Source of the DNA: Acanthosoma haemorrhoidale
Lineage: Eukaryota; Arthropoda; Insecta; Hemiptera; Acanthosomatidae
Length of the DNA stretch: 64,000 nucleotides
Reading direction: 5' to 3'
NCBI GenBank assembly: GCA_930367205.1
Contig: OV884014.1
Span: forward strand, 119,419,768-119,483,767
Part shown: in pieces, positions 13,495 to 27,600 of the stretch
Layout of the letters: each line of letters begins with the position of its first letter
How positions within the stretch are numbered: the first letter of the stretch is position 1
Position numbers and translations under genes: made by a program
Notes under the pieces: generated by a model
Told to the model about the DNA's origin: nothing
Database searches by the model: none
Seen by the model: the letters and a program-made list of their open reading frames with translations, nothing else

Positions 13495-14978
13495 TAACAT
13501 AATAGGGCAGGAATTATTGTACCAGCTATGAAATACGCATTTTTGTAAAATTCTACTTTTTGACGATATTTTTCTTGTTTTGGTATGAGGAAATCATAAT
13601 TGTTCAGGAGCTAACGTACCAGCTATAAAATACTCTTATATGTAAAAATTTAACTTTTCGACGATATTTTCCTTGTTTTGGTATCAGGAGAACATAATGG
13701 GGCAGGAGCAAACTTACTATCTATGAAATACGCATTTTCAAAAAATTCGACTTTTTGACGATATTTTCCTTGATTTCGTATCAGGAGAACATAAAAGAGC
13801 AGGAGCTAACGTTCCAGCTATGAAATACCCATTTTTTAAAAATTCGACTTTTTGACGATATTTTCGTATCAGGAGAACATAATGGGGAAGGAGCTGACGT
13901 ACCAGCTATGAAATACGCAATTTTTGTAAAAATTTGAGTTTTCGACGATATTTTCCTTGTTTTGGTATCAGGAGAACATAATGGGGCAGGAGCTAACGTA
14001 CTAGCTATGAAATACGCATTTTCGAAAAATTCGACTTTTTGACGATATTTTCCTTGATTTCGTATCAGGAGAACATAAAAGAGCAGGAGCTAACGTTCCA
14101 GCTATAAAATACCCATTTTTTAAAAATTCAACTTTTTGACGATATTTTCCTTGTTTTCGTATCAGGAGAACATAATAGGGTTGGAGCTAACGTACCAGCT
14201 ATGAAATACGCAATTTTTGTAAAAATTTGAGTTTTCGACGATATTTTCCTTGTTTTGGTATCAGGAGAACATAATGGGGCAGGAGCTAACGTACTAGCTA
14301 TGAAATACGCATTTTCGAAAAATTCGACTTTTTGACGATATTTTCCTTGATTTCGTATCAGGAGAACATAAAAGAGCAGGAGCTAACGTTCCAACTATGA
14401 AATACCCATTTTTTAAAAATTCGACTTTTTGACGATATTTTCCTTGTTTTCGTATCAGGAGAACATAAAAGAGCAGGAGCTGACGTACTAGCTATGAAAT
14501 ACGCATTTTTTAAAAATTCGACTTTTTGACGATATTTTCCTGGTTTTCGTATCAGGAGAACATAATGGGGCAGGAGCTAACGTACTAGCTATGAAATACG
14601 CATTTTTGAAAAATTCATCTTTTTGACGATATTTTTCTCGTTTTCGTATCAGGAGAACATAATAGGGCAGGAGCTAACGTACCAGCTATGAAATACGCAT
14701 TTTTTTGAAAATTTGACTTTTGGACGATATTTTCCTTGTTTTCGGTATCAGGAGAACATAATGGGACAGGAGCTAACGTACTAGCTCTAAATACGCATTT
14801 TAGTAAAAATTCGACTTTTTGACGACATTTTTCTTGTTTTGGTATCAGGAGAACATAATGGGGCAGGTGCTACCGTACAAGCTATGAAATACGCATTTTT
14901 GTAAAAATTCAACTTTTTTAAAATGTTTTCTTTGTTTTGGTATCAGGAGTACATAAAGGGGCAAGAGCTAACGTACAA
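13495..14978. repeat. Sat2 array (about 97-99-bp satellite), block 1
   Basis: Tandem monomers are marked by GTATCAGGAGAACATAA at 13681, 13778, 13866 and 13965 (steps 97, 88, 99). Each contains GGGCAGGAGCTAACGTAC, AGCTATGAAATACGCATTTT and TTTTTGACGATATTTTCCTTG. AGCTA and TAGCT flank the ACGTAC core in many copies, giving an imperfect dyad. There are 15 full monomers plus a partial one. The 88-bp monomer at 13778-13865 lacks the CCTTGTTTT segment. No similarity to Sat1 is visible beyond short AT-rich words. No gene is seen. Confidence 0.96.
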
Positions 14979-14998
14979 GATCATACGATCGTATGATC
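14979..14998. repeat. 20-bp palindrome at Sat2/Sat1 junction 1
   Basis: GATCATACGATCGTATGATC is a perfect dyad at the exact point where Sat2 stops (AACGTACAA) and Sat1 begins. The segment 14983-15010 repeats, with one C/T change, the 28 bp before the Sat2 block (13467-13494). Confidence 0.95.
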
Positions 14999-16340
14999 AA
15001 AGTTACGAGTGAATATGACATCAAATGATGTCAAATATGATAGTGTACCGCATCATTGGCACTCATTATATCACTTGATACGATCGTATGATTGAAGTCA
15101 CGAGTGAGTATAACATCAAATGATGTTGAATATGATTGTATAATGTATCATTAGCACTCATTGTTTCACGTGATACGATCGTATGATTAAAGTTACAGGT
15201 GAATATCACATCAAATCATGTCGATTATGATAGTGTACCGCATCATTGGCACTCATTATATCACGTGATACTATCGTATGATTGAAGTCACGAGTGAATA
15301 TAACATCAAATGATGCTAAATATGATTGTATAGTGTATCATTAGCACTCATTGTTTCACGTGATACGATCGTATGATTAAAGTTACGAGTAAATATAACA
15401 TCAAATGATGTTGAATATGATTGTATAATGTATCATTAGCACTCATTGTTTCACGTGATACGATCGTATGATTAAAGTTACAGGTGAATATAACATCAAA
15501 TGATGTCGATTATGATAGTGTACCGCATCATTGGCACTCATTATATCACGTGATACTATCGTATGATTGAAGTCACGAGTGAATATAACATCAAATGATG
15601 TTGAATATGATTGTATAATGTATCATTAGCACTCATTGTTTCACGTGATACGATCGTATGATTAAAGTTACAGGTGAATATAACATCAAATAATGCTAAA
15701 TATGATTGTATAGTGTAGCATTGACACTCATTGTATCACGAGATACGATCGTATGATTGAAGTCACGAGTGAATATAACATCAAATGATGTTGAATATGA
15801 TTGTATAATGTATCATTAGCACTCATTGTTTCACGTGATACGATCGTATGATTAAAGTTACAGGTGAATATAACATCAAATCATGTCGATTATGATAGTG
15901 TACCGCATCATTGGCACTCATTATATCACGTGATACTATCGTATGATTGAAGTCACGAGTGAATATAACATCAAATGATGCTAAATATGATTGTATAGTG
16001 TATCATTAGCACTCATTGTTTCACGTGATACGATCGTATGATTAAAGTTACGAGTAAATATAACATCAAATGATGTTGAATATGATTGTATAATGTATCA
16101 TTAGCACTCATTGTTTCACGTGATACGATCGTATGATTAAAGTTACAGGTGAATATAACATCAAATGATGTCGATTATGATAGTGTACCGCATCATTGGC
16201 ACTCATTATATCACGTGATACTATCGTATAATGAAAGTTACGAGTGAATATACTATTAAATGATGTCGATTATGATAGTGTACCGCATCATTGGCACTAA
16301 TTGTATCACGTGATACGATCGTATGATCAAAGCTACGAGT
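14979..16340. repeat. Sat1 block between Sat2 blocks 1 and 2
   Basis: 1362 bp, which equals 14 monomers of 95 bp plus 32 bp. The monomer order (acting as a 14-mer higher-order unit) is shared with 27581-28942 and 31405-32766. The first monomer has the junction phrase TATGATCAAAGTTACGAG and the last partial one TATGATCAAAGCTACGAGT. Confidence 0.96.
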
Positions 16341-18798
16341 TAACATAATAGGGCAGGAATTATTGTACCAGCTATGAAATACGCATTTTTGTAAAATTCT
16401 ACTTTTTGACGATATTTTTCTTGTTTTGGTATGAGGAAATCATAATTGTTCAGGAGCTAACGTACCAGCTATAAAATACTCTTATATGTAAAAATTTAAC
16501 TTTTCGACGATATTTTCCTTGTTTTGGTATCAGGAGAACATAATGGGGCAGGAGCTAACTTACTATCTATGAAATACGCATTTTCGAAAAATTCGACTTT
16601 TTGACGATATTTTCCTTGATTTCGTATCAGGAGAACATAAAAGAGCAGGAGCTAACGTTCCAGCTATGAAATACCCATTTTTTAAAAATTCGACTTTTTG
16701 ACGATATTTTCGTATCAGGAGAACATAATGGGGAAGGAGCTGACGTACCAGCTATGAAATACGCAATTTTTGTAAAAATTTGAGTTTTCGACGATATTTT
16801 CCTTGTTTTGGTATCAGGAGAACATAATGGGGCAGGAGCTAACGTACTAGCTATGAAATACGCATTTTCGAAAAATTCGACTTTTTGACGATATTTTCTT
16901 TGATTTCGTATCAGGAGAACATAAAAGAGCAGGAGCTAACGTTCCAGCTATAAAATACCCATTTTTTAAAAATTCAACTTTTTGACGATATTTTCCTTGT
17001 TTTCGTATCAGGAGAACATAATAGGGTTGGAGCTAACGTACCAGCTATGAAATACGCAATTTTTGTAAAAATTTGAGTTTTCGACGATATTTTCCTTGTT
17101 TTGGTATCAGGAGAACATAATGGGGCAGGAGCTAACGTACTAGCTATGAAATACGCATTTTCGAAAAATTCGACTTTTTGACGATATTTTCCTTGATTTC
17201 GTATCAGGAGAACATAAAAGAGCAGGAGCTAACGTTCCAACTATGAAATACCCATTTTTTAAAAATTCGACTTTTTGACGATATTTTCCTTGTTTTCGTA
17301 TCAGGAGAACATAATGGGGCAGAAGCTGACGTACTAGCTATGAAATACGCATTTTTTAAAAATTCGACTTTTTGACGATATTTTCCTGGTTTTCGTATCA
17401 GGAGAACATAATAGGGCAGGAGCTAACGTACCAGCTATGAAATACGCAATTTTTGTAAAAATTTGAGTTTTCGACGATATTTTCCTTGTTTTGGTATCAG
17501 GAGAACATAATGGGGCAGGAGCTAACGTACTAGCTATGAAATACGCATTTTCGAAAAATTCGACTTTTTGACGATATTTTCTTTGATTTCGTATCAGGAG
17601 AACATAAAAGAGCAGGAGCTGACGTACTAGCTATGAAATACGCATTTTTTAAAAATTCGACTTTTTGACGATATTTTCCTGGTTTTCGTATCAGGAGAAC
17701 ATAATGGGGCAGGAGCTAACGTACTAGCTATGAAATACGCATTTTTGAAAAATTCATCTTTTTGACGATATTTTTCTCGTTTTCGTATCAGGAGAACATA
17801 ATAGGGCAGGAGCTAACGTACTAGCTATGAAATACGCATTTTCGAAAAATTCGACTTTTTGACGATATTTTCCTTGATTTCGTATCAGGAGAACATAAAA
17901 GAGCAGGAGCTAACGTTCCAACTATGAAATACCCATTTTTTAAAAATTCGACTTTTTGACGATATTTTCCTTGTTTTCGTATCAGGAGAACATAATGGGG
18001 CAGAAGCTGACGTACTAGCTATGAAATACGCATTTTTTAAAAATTCGACTTTTTGACGATATTTTCCTGGTTTTCGTATCAGGAGAACATAATAGGGCAG
18101 GAGCTAACGTACCAGCTATGAAATACGCAATTTTTGTAAAAATTTGAGTTTTCGACGATATTTTCCTTGTTTTGGTATCAGGAGAACATAATGGGGCAGG
18201 AGCTAACGTACTAGCTATGAAATACGCATTTTCGAAAAATTCGACTTTTTGACGATATTTTCTTTGATTTCGTATCAGGAGAACATAAAAGAGCAGGAGC
18301 TGACGTACTAGCTATGAAATACGCATTTTTTAAAAATTCGACTTTTTGACGATATTTTCCTGGTTTTCGTATCAGGAGAACATAATGGGGCAGGAGCTAA
18401 CGTACTAGCTATGAAATACGCATTTTTGAAAAATTCATCTTTTTGACGATATTTTTCTCGTTTTCGTATCAGGAGAACATAATAGGGCAGGAGCTAACGT
18501 ACCAGCTATGAAATACGCATTTTTTTGAAAATTTGACTTTTGGACGATATTTTCCTTGTTTTCGGTATCAGGAGAACATAATGGGACAGGAGCTAACGTA
18601 CTAGCTCTAAATACGCATTTTAGTAAAAATTCGACTTTTTGACGACATTTTTCTTGTTTTGGTATCAGGAGAACATAATGGGGCAGGTGCTAACGTACAA
18701 GCTATGAAATACGCATTTTTGTAAAAATTCAACTTTTTTAAAATGTTTTCTTTGTTTTGGTATCAGGAGTACATAAAGGGGCAAGAGCTAACGTACAA
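16341..18798. repeat. Sat2 block 2, with a 7-monomer internal duplication
   Basis: 2458 bp. The first and last few monomers match Sat2 block 1. The centre contains a direct tandem duplication of 681 bp (about 17130-17810 and 17811-18491), recognisable from the AGAAGCTGACGTACTAGC monomer at 17321 and again at 18002. The seam falls inside GGAGCTAACGTA, where a CCAGCT-type monomer switches to a CTAGCT type. The CCTTG-less short monomer ends near 16711. No gene is seen. Confidence 0.95.
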
Positions 18799-18818
18799 GA
18801 TCATACGATCGTATGATC
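18799..18818. repeat. 20-bp palindrome at Sat2/Sat1 junction 2
   Basis: Same dyad as at 14979. The flanking 28-bp direct repeats lie at 16313-16340 (left of the Sat2 block) and 18803-18830 (right). Confidence 0.95.
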
Positions 18819-20539
18819 AAAGTTACGAGTGAATATGACATCAAATGATGTCAAATATGATAGTGTACCGCATCATTGGCACTCATTATATCACTTGATA
18901 CGATCGTATGATTGAAGTCACGAGTGAGTATAACATCAAATGATGTTGAATATGATTGTATAATGTATCATTAGCACTCATTGTTTCACGTGATACGATC
19001 GTATGATTAAAGTTACAGGTGAATATAACATCAAATCATGTCGATTATGATAGTGTACCGCATCATTGGCACTCATTATATCACGTGATACTATCGTATG
19101 ATTGAAGTCACGAGTGAATATAACATCAAATGATGCTAAATATGATTGTATAGTGTATCATTAGCACTCATTGTTTCACGTGATACGATCGTATGATTAA
19201 AGTTACGAGTAAATATAACATCAAATGATGTTGAATATGATTGTATAATGTATCATTAGCACTCATTGTCTCACGTGATAAGATCGTATGATTAAAGTTA
19301 CAGGTGAATATAACATCAAATGATGTCGATTATGATAGTGTACCGCATCATTGGCACTCATTATATCACGTGATACTATCGTATGATTGAAGTCACGAGT
19401 GAATATAACATCAAATGATGTTGAATATGATTGTATAATGTATCATTAGCACTCATTGTTTCACGTGATACGATCGTATGATTAAAGTTACAGGTGAATA
19501 TAACATCAAATAATGCTAAATATGATTGTATAGTGTAGCATTGACACTCATTGTATCACGAGATACGATCGTATGATTGAAGTCACGAGTGAATATAACA
19601 TCAAATGATGTTGAATATGATTGTATAATGTATCATTAGCACTCATTGTTTCACGTGATACGATCGTATGATTAAAGTTACAGGTGAATATAACATCAAA
19701 TCATGTCGATTATGATAGTGTACCGCATCATTGGCACTCATTATATCACGTGATACTATCGTATGATTGAAGTCACGAGTGAATATAACATCAAATGATG
19801 TTGAATATGATTGTATAATGTATCATTAGCACTCATTGTTTCACGTGATACGATCGTATGATTAAAGTTACAGGTGAATATAACATCAAATAATGCTAAA
19901 TATGATTGTATAGTGTAGCATTGACACTCATTGTATCACGAGATACGATCGTATGATTGAAGTCACGAGTGAATATAACATCAAATGATGTTGAATATGA
20001 TTGTATAATGTATCATTAGCACTCATTGTTTCACGTGATACGATCGTATGATTAAAGTTACAGGTGAATATAACATCAAATCATGTCGATTATGATAGTG
20101 TACCGCATCATTGGCACTCATTATATCACGTGATACTATCGTATGATTGAAGTCACGAGTGAATATAACATCAAATGATGCTAAATATGATTGTATAGTG
20201 TATCATTAGCACTCATTGTTTCACGTGATACGATCGTATGATTAAAGTTACGAGTAAATATAACATCAAATGATGTTGATATGATTGTATAATGTATCAT
20301 TAGCACTCATTGTTTCACGTGATACGATCGTATGATTAAAGTTACAGGTGAATATAACATCAAATGATGTCGATTATGATAGTGTACCGCATCATTGGCA
20401 CTCATTATATCACGTGATACTATCGTATAATGAAAGTTACGAGTGAATATACTATTAAATGATGTCGATTATGATAGTGTACCGCATCATTGGCACTAAT
20501 TGTATCACGTGATACGATCGTATGATCAAAGCTACGAGT
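18799..20539. repeat. Sat1 block between Sat2 blocks 2 and 3
   Basis: 1741 bp, equal to 18 monomers plus 31 bp. The missing base is a single deletion near 20278 (GATGTTGATATG instead of GTTGAATATG). Compared with the 14-mer unit it has an extra repeated 4-monomer (380-bp) segment in the middle, visible as the TAATGCTAAATATG monomer at about 19510 and again about 19890. Confidence 0.95.
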
Positions 20540-23500
20540 TAACATAATAGGGCAGGAATTATTGTACCAGCTATGAAATACGCATTTTTGTAAAATTCTA
20601 CTTTTTGACGATATTTTTCTTGTTTTGGTATGAGGAAATCATAATTGTTCAGGAGCTAACGTACCAGCTATAAAATACTCTTATATGTAAAAATTTAACT
20701 TTTCGACGATATTTTCCTTGTTTTGGTATCAGGAGAACATAATGGGGCAGGAGCTAACTTACTATCTATGAAATACGCATTTTCGAAAAATTCGACTTTT
20801 TGACGATATTTTCCTTGATTTCGTATCAGGAGAACATAAAAGAGCAGGAGCTAACGTTCCAGCTATGAAATACGCAATTTTTGTAAAAATTTGAGTTTTC
20901 GACGATATTTTCCTTGTTTTGGTATCAGGAGAACATAATGGGGCAGGAGCTAACGTACTAGCTATGAAATACGCATTTTCGAAAAATTCGACTTTTTGAC
21001 GATATTTTCTTTGATTTCGTATCAGGAGAACATAAAAGAGCAGGAGCTAACGTTCCAGCTATAAAATACCCATTTTTTAAAAATTCAACTTTTTGACGAT
21101 ATTTTCCTTGTTTTCGTATCAGGAGAACATAATAGGGTTGGAGCTAACGTACCAGCTATGAAATACGCAATTTTTGTAAAAATTTGAGTTTTCGACGATA
21201 TTTTCCTTGTTTTGGTATCAGGAGAACATAATGGGGCAGGAGCTAACGTACTAGCTATGAAATACGCATTTTCGAAAAATTCGACTTTTTGACGATATTT
21301 TCCTTGATTTCGTATCAGGAGAACATAAAAGAGCAGGAGCTAACGTTCCAACTATAAAATACCCATTTTTTAAAAATTTGACTTTTTGACGATATTTTCC
21401 TTGTTTTCGTATCAGGAGAACATAATGGGGCAGAAGCTGACGTACTAGCTATGAAATACGCATTTTTTAAAAATTCGACTTTTTGACGATATTTTCCTGG
21501 TTTTCGTATCAGGAGAACATAATAGGGCAGGAGCTAACGTACCAGCTATGAAATACGCAATTTTTGTAAAAATTTGAGTTTTCAACGATATTTTCCTTGT
21601 TTTGGTATCAGGAGAACATAATGGGGCAGGAGCTAACGTACTAGCTATGAAATACGCATTTTCGAAAAATTCGACTTTTTGACGATATTTTCTTTGATTT
21701 CGTATCAGGAGAACATAAAAGAGCAGGAGCTAACGTTCCAGCTATAAAATACCCATTTTTTAAAAATTCAACTTTTTGACGATATTTTCCTTGTTTTCGT
21801 ATCAGGAGAACATAATAGGGTTGGAGCTAACGTACCAGCTATGAAATACGCAATTTTTGTAAAAATTTGAGTTTTCGACGATATTTTCCTTGTTTTGGTA
21901 TCAGGAGAACATAATGGGGCAGGAGCTAACGTACTAGCTATGAAATACGCATTTTCGAAAAATTCGACTTTTTGACGATATTTTCCTTAATTTCGTATCA
22001 GGAGAACATAAAAGAGCAGGAGCTAACGTTCCAACTATGAAATACCCATTTTTTAAAAATTCGACTTTTTGACGATATTTTCCTGGTTTTCGTATCAGGA
22101 GAACATAATAGGGCAGGAGCTAACGTACCAGCTATGAAATACGCAATTTTTGTAAAAATTTGAGTTTTCGACGATATTTTCCTTGTTTTGGTATCAGGAG
22201 AACATAATGGGGCAGGAGCTAACGTACTAGCTATGAAATACGCATTTTCGAAAAATTCGACTTTTTGACGATATTTTCCTTGATTTCGTATCAGGAGAAC
22301 ATAAAAGAGCAGGAGCTAACGTTCCAACTATAAAATACCCATTTTTTAAAAATTTGACTTTTTGACGATATTTTCCTTGTTTTCGTATCAGGAGAACATA
22401 ATGGGGCAGAAGCTGACGTACTAGCTATGAAATACGCATTTTTTAAAAATTCGACTTTTTGACGATATTTTCCTGGTTTTCGTATCAGGAGAACATAATA
22501 GGGCAGGAGCTAACGTACCAGCTATGAAATACGCAATTTTTGTAAAAATTTGAGTTTTCAACGATATTTTCCTTGTTTTGGTATCAGGAGAACATAATGG
22601 GGCAGGAGCTAACGTACTAGCTATGAAATACGCATTTTCGAAAAATTCGACTTTTTGACGATATTTTCCTTGATTTCGTATCAGGAGAACATAAAAGAGC
22701 AGGAGCTAACGTTCCAACTATGAAATACCCATTTTTTAAAAATTCAACTTTTTGACGATATTTTCCTTGTTTTCGTATCAGGAGAACATAATGGGGCAGA
22801 AGCTGACGTACTAGCTATGAAATACGCATTTTTTAAAAATTCGACTTTTTGACGATATTTTCCTGGTTTTCGTATCAGGAGAACATAATAGGGCAGGAGC
22901 TAACGTACCAGCTATGAAATACGCAATTTTTGTAAAAATTTGAGTTTTCGACGATATTTTCCTTGTTTTGGTATCAGGAGAACATAATGGGGCAGGAGCT
23001 AACGTACTAGCTATGAAATACGCATTTTCGAAAAATTCGACTTTTTGACGATATTTTCTTTGATTTCGTATCAGGAGAACATAAAAGAGCAGGAGCTGAC
23101 GTACTAGCTATGAAATACGCATTTTTTAAAAATTCGACTTTTTGACGATATTTTCCTGGTTTTCGTATCAGGAGAACATAATGGGGCAGGAGCTAACGTA
23201 CTAGCTATGAAATACGCATTTTTGAAAAATTCATCTTTTTGACGATATTTTTCTCGTTTTCGTATCAGGAGAACATAATAGGGCAGGAGCTAACGTACCA
23301 GCTATGAAATACGCATTTTTGTGAAAATTTGACTTTTGGACGATATTTTCCTTGTTTTCGGTATCAGGAGAACATAATGGGACAGGAGCTAACGTACTAG
23401 CTCTAAATACGCATTTTAGTAAAAATTCGACTTTTTGACGACATTTTTCTGGTTTTGGTATCAGGAGAACATAATGGGGCAGGTGCTAACGTACAAGCTA

Positions 23501-23594
23501 TGAAATACGCATTTTTGTAAAAATTCAACTTTTTTAAAATGTTTTCTTTGTTTTGGTATCAGGAGTACATAAAGGGGCAAGAGCTAACGTACAA
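20540..23594. repeat. Sat2 block 3, the longest
   Basis: 3055 bp. The end monomers are as in the other blocks. The centre has been expanded by whole-monomer steps: the AGAAGCTGACGTACTAGC monomer recurs at 21432, 22408 and 22798 (steps of 976 and 390 bp, about 10 and 4 monomers), and the AATAGGGTTGGAGC monomer at about 21131 and 21811. It lacks the 88-bp short monomer. No gene is seen. Confidence 0.95.
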
Positions 23595-23614
23595 GATCAT
23601 ACGATCGTATGATC
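23595..23614. repeat. 20-bp palindrome at Sat2/Sat1 junction 3
   Basis: Perfect dyad as at 14979. The flanking 28-bp direct repeats are 20512-20539 and 23599-23626. Confidence 0.95.
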
Positions 23615-26096
23615 AAAGTTACGAGTGAATATGACATCAAATGATGTCAAATATGATAGTGTACCGCATCATTGGCACTCATTATATCACTTGATACGAT
23701 CGTATGATTGAAGTCACGAGTGAGTATAACATCAAATGATGTTGAATATGATTGTATAATGTATCATTAGCACTCATTGTTTCACGTGATACGATCGTAT
23801 GATTAAAGTTACAGGTGAATATAACATCAAATCATGTCGATTATGATAGTGTACCGCATCATTGGCACTCATTATATCACGTGATACTATCGTATGATTG
23901 AAGTCACGAGTGAATATAACATCAAATGATGCTAAATATGATTGTATAGTGTATCATTAGCACTCATTGTTTCACGTGATACGATCGTATGATTAAAGTT
24001 ACGAGTAAATATAACATCAAATGATGTTGAATATGATTGTATAATGTATCATTAGCACTCATTGTTTCACGTGATACGATCGTATGATTAAAGTTACAGG
24101 TGAATATAACATCAAATGATGTCGATTATGATAGTGTACCGCATCATTGGCACTCATTATATCACGTGATACTATCGTATAATGAAAGTTACGAGTGAAT
24201 ATAACATCAAATGATGTCGAATAGGATTGTATAATGTATCATTAGCACTCATTGTTTCACGTGATACGATCGTATGATTAAAGTTACGATTGGAGATACT
24301 AATAAATGATGTTGAATATAATAGTGCACCATATCATTAGCACTTATTGTATCATGTGATGCGATCGTATGATTGAAGTCACGAGTGAATATAATATCAA
24401 ATGATGTCAATTATGATAGTGTTGCGTATCATAAGCACTCATTGTATCACGTGATACGATCGTATGATTAAAGTTACGATTGGAGATACTAATAAATGAT
24501 GTTGAATATAATAGTGCATCATATCATTAGCACTTATTGTATCATGTGATGCGATCATATGATTAAAGTTACAAGTGAATATAACATCAAATGATGTCGA
24601 TTATAATAGTGTACTGCATCATTGGCACTCATTATATCACGTGATACTATCGTATGATTGAAGTCACGAGTGAATATAACATCAAATGATGTTGAATATG
24701 ATTGTATAATGTATCATTAGCACTCATTGTTTCACGTGATACGATCGTATGATTAAAGTTACAGGTGAATATAACATCAAATAATGCTAAATATGATTGT
24801 ATAGTGTAGCATTGACACTCATTGTATCACGAGATACGATCGTATGATTGAAGTCACGAGTGAGTATAACATCAAATGATGTTGAATATGATTGTATAAT
24901 GTATCATTAGCACTCATTGTTTCACGTGATACGATCGTATGATTAAAGTTTCAGGTGAATATAACATCAAATCATGTCGATTATGATAGTGTACCGCATC
25001 ATTGGCACTCATTATATCACGTGATACTATCGTATGATTGAAGTCACGAGTGAATATAACATCAAATGATGCTAAATATGATTGTATAGTGTATCATTAG
25101 CACTCATTGTTTCACGTGATACGATCGTATGATTAAAGTTACGAGTAAATATAACATCAAATGATGTTGAATATGATTGTATAATGTATCATTAGCACTC
25201 ATTGTTTCACGTGATACGATCGTATGATTAAAGTTACAGGTGAATATAACATTAAATGATGTCGATTATGATAGTGTACCGCATCATTGGCACTCATTAT
25301 ATCACGTGATACTATCGTATGATTGAAGTCACGAGTGAATATAACATCAAATGATGTTGAATATGATTGTATAATGTATCATTAGCACTCATTGTTTCAC
25401 GTGATACGATCGTATGATTAAAGTTACAGGTGAATATAACATCAAATAATGCTAAATATGATTGTATAGTGTAGCATTGACACTCATTGTATCACGAGAT
25501 ACGATCGTATGATTGAAGTCACGAGTGAATATAACATCAAATGATGTTGAATATGATTGTATAATGTATCATTAGCACTCATTGTTTCACGTGATACGAT
25601 CGTATGATTAAAGTTACAGGTGAATATAACATCAAATCATGTCGATTATGATAGTGTACCGCATCATTGGCACTCATTATATCACGTGATACTATCGTAT
25701 GATTGAAGTCACGAGTGAATATAACATCAAATGATGCTAAATATGATTGTATAGTGTATCATTAGCACTCATTGTTTCACGTGATACGATCGTATGATTA
25801 AAGTTACGAGTAAATATAACATCAAATGATGTTCAATATGATTGTATAATGTATCATTAGCACTCATTGTTTCACGTGATACGATCGTATGATTAAAGTT
25901 ACAGGTGAATATAACATCAAATGATGTCGATTATGATAGTGTACCGCATCATTGGCACTCATTATATCACGTGATACTATCGTATAATGAAAGTTACGAG
26001 TGAATATACTATTAAATGATGTCGATTATGATAGTGTACCGCATCATTGGCACTAATTGTATCACGTGATACGATCGTATGATCAAAGCTACGAGT
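23595..26096. repeat. Sat1 block between Sat2 blocks 3 and 4
   Basis: 2502 bp, exactly 26 monomers plus the constant 32 bp. Unlike the 14-mer blocks it includes the GATTGGAGATACTAATAAATG monomers (about 24288 and 24480), which are otherwise seen only in the long outer Sat1 arrays. This ties the cassette Sat1 to those arrays. Confidence 0.95.
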
Positions 26097-27580
26097 TAAC
26101 ATAATAGGGCAGGAATTATTGTACCAGCTATGAAATACGCATTTTTGTAAAATTCTACTTTTTGACGATATTTTTCTTGTTTTGGTATGAGGAAATCATA
26201 ATTGTTCAGGAGCTAACGTACCAGCTATAAAATACTCTTATATGTAAAAATTTAACTTTTCGACGATATTTTCCTTGTTTTGGTATCAGGAGAACATAAT
26301 GGGGCAGGAGCTAACTTACTATCTATGAAATACGCATTTTCGAAAAATTCGACTTTTTGACGATATTTTCCTTGATTTCGTATCAGGAGAACATAAAAGA
26401 GCAGGAGCTAACGTTCCAGCTATGAAATACCCATTTTTTAAAAATTCGACTTTTTGACGATATTTTCGTATCAGGAGAACATAATGGGGAAGGAGCTGAC
26501 GTACCAGCTATGAAATACGCAATTTTTGTAAAAATTTGAGTTTTCGACGATATTTTCCTTGTTTTGGTATCAGGAGAACATAATGGGGCAGGAGCTAACG
26601 TACTAGCTATGAAATACGCATTTTCGAAAAATTCGACTTTTTGACGATATTTTCCTTGATTTCGTATCAGGAGAACATAAAAGAGAAGGAGCTAACGTTC
26701 CAACTATGAAATACCCATTTTTTAAAAATTCGACTTTTTGACGATATTTTCCTTGTTTTCGTATCAGGAGAACATAATGGGGCAGAAGCTGACGTACTAG
26801 CTATGAAATACGCATTTTTTAAAAATTCGACTTTTTGACGATATTTTCCTGGTTTTCGTATCAGGAGAACATAATAGGGCAGGAGCTAACGTACCAGCTA
26901 TGAAATACGCAATTTTTGTAAAAATTTGAGTTTTCGACGATATTTTCCTTGTTTTGGTATCAGGAGAACATAATGGGGCAGGAGCTAACGTACTAGCTAT
27001 GAAATACGCATTTTCGAAAAATTCGACTTTTTGACGATATTTTCTTTGATTTCGTATCAGGAGAACATAAAAGAGCAGGAGCTGACGTACTAGCTATGAA
27101 ATACGCATTTTTTAAAAATTCGACTTTTTGACGATATTTTCCTGGTTTTCGTATCAGGAGAACATAATGGGGCAGGAGCTAACGTACTAGCTATGAAATA
27201 CGCATTTTTGAAAAATTCATCTTTTTGACGATATTTTTCTCGTTTTCGTATCAGGAGAACATAATAGGGCAGGAGCTAACGTACCAGCTATGAAATACGC
27301 ATTTTTTTGAAAATTTGACTTTTGGACGATATTTTCCTTGTTTTCGGTATCAGGAGAACATAATGGGACAGGAGCTAACGTACTAGCTCTAAATACGCAT
27401 TTTAGTAAAAATTCTACTTTTTGACGACATTTTTCTTGTTTTGGTATCAGGAGAACATAATGGGGCAGGTGCTAACGTACAAGCTATGAAATACGCATTT
27501 TTGTAAAAATTCAACTTTTTTAAAATGTTTTCTTTGTTTTGGTATCAGGAGTACATAAAGGGGCAAGAGCTAACGTACAA
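26097..27580. repeat. Sat2 block 4
   Basis: 1484 bp, the same length as Sat2 block 1. The first six and last five monomers match that block, but the order of middle monomers differs: an AAAAGAGAAGGAGC monomer and an AGAAGCTGACG monomer replace the GGGTTGGAGC part. The short CCTTG-less monomer is present, ending near 26466. No gene is seen. Confidence 0.95.
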
Positions 27581-27600
27581 GATCATACGATCGTATGATC
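27581..27600. repeat. 20-bp palindrome at Sat2/Sat1 junction 4
   Basis: Perfect dyad as at 14979. The flanking 28-bp direct repeats are 26069-26096 and 27585-27612. Confidence 0.95.

Noticed and set aside
13495..14978. Sat2 as a diverged form of Sat1
   Set aside because: The similar monomer lengths (95 and about 98) are suggestive, but aligning the two by eye gives only short AT-rich words. The characteristic dyads of Sat1 are absent from Sat2.
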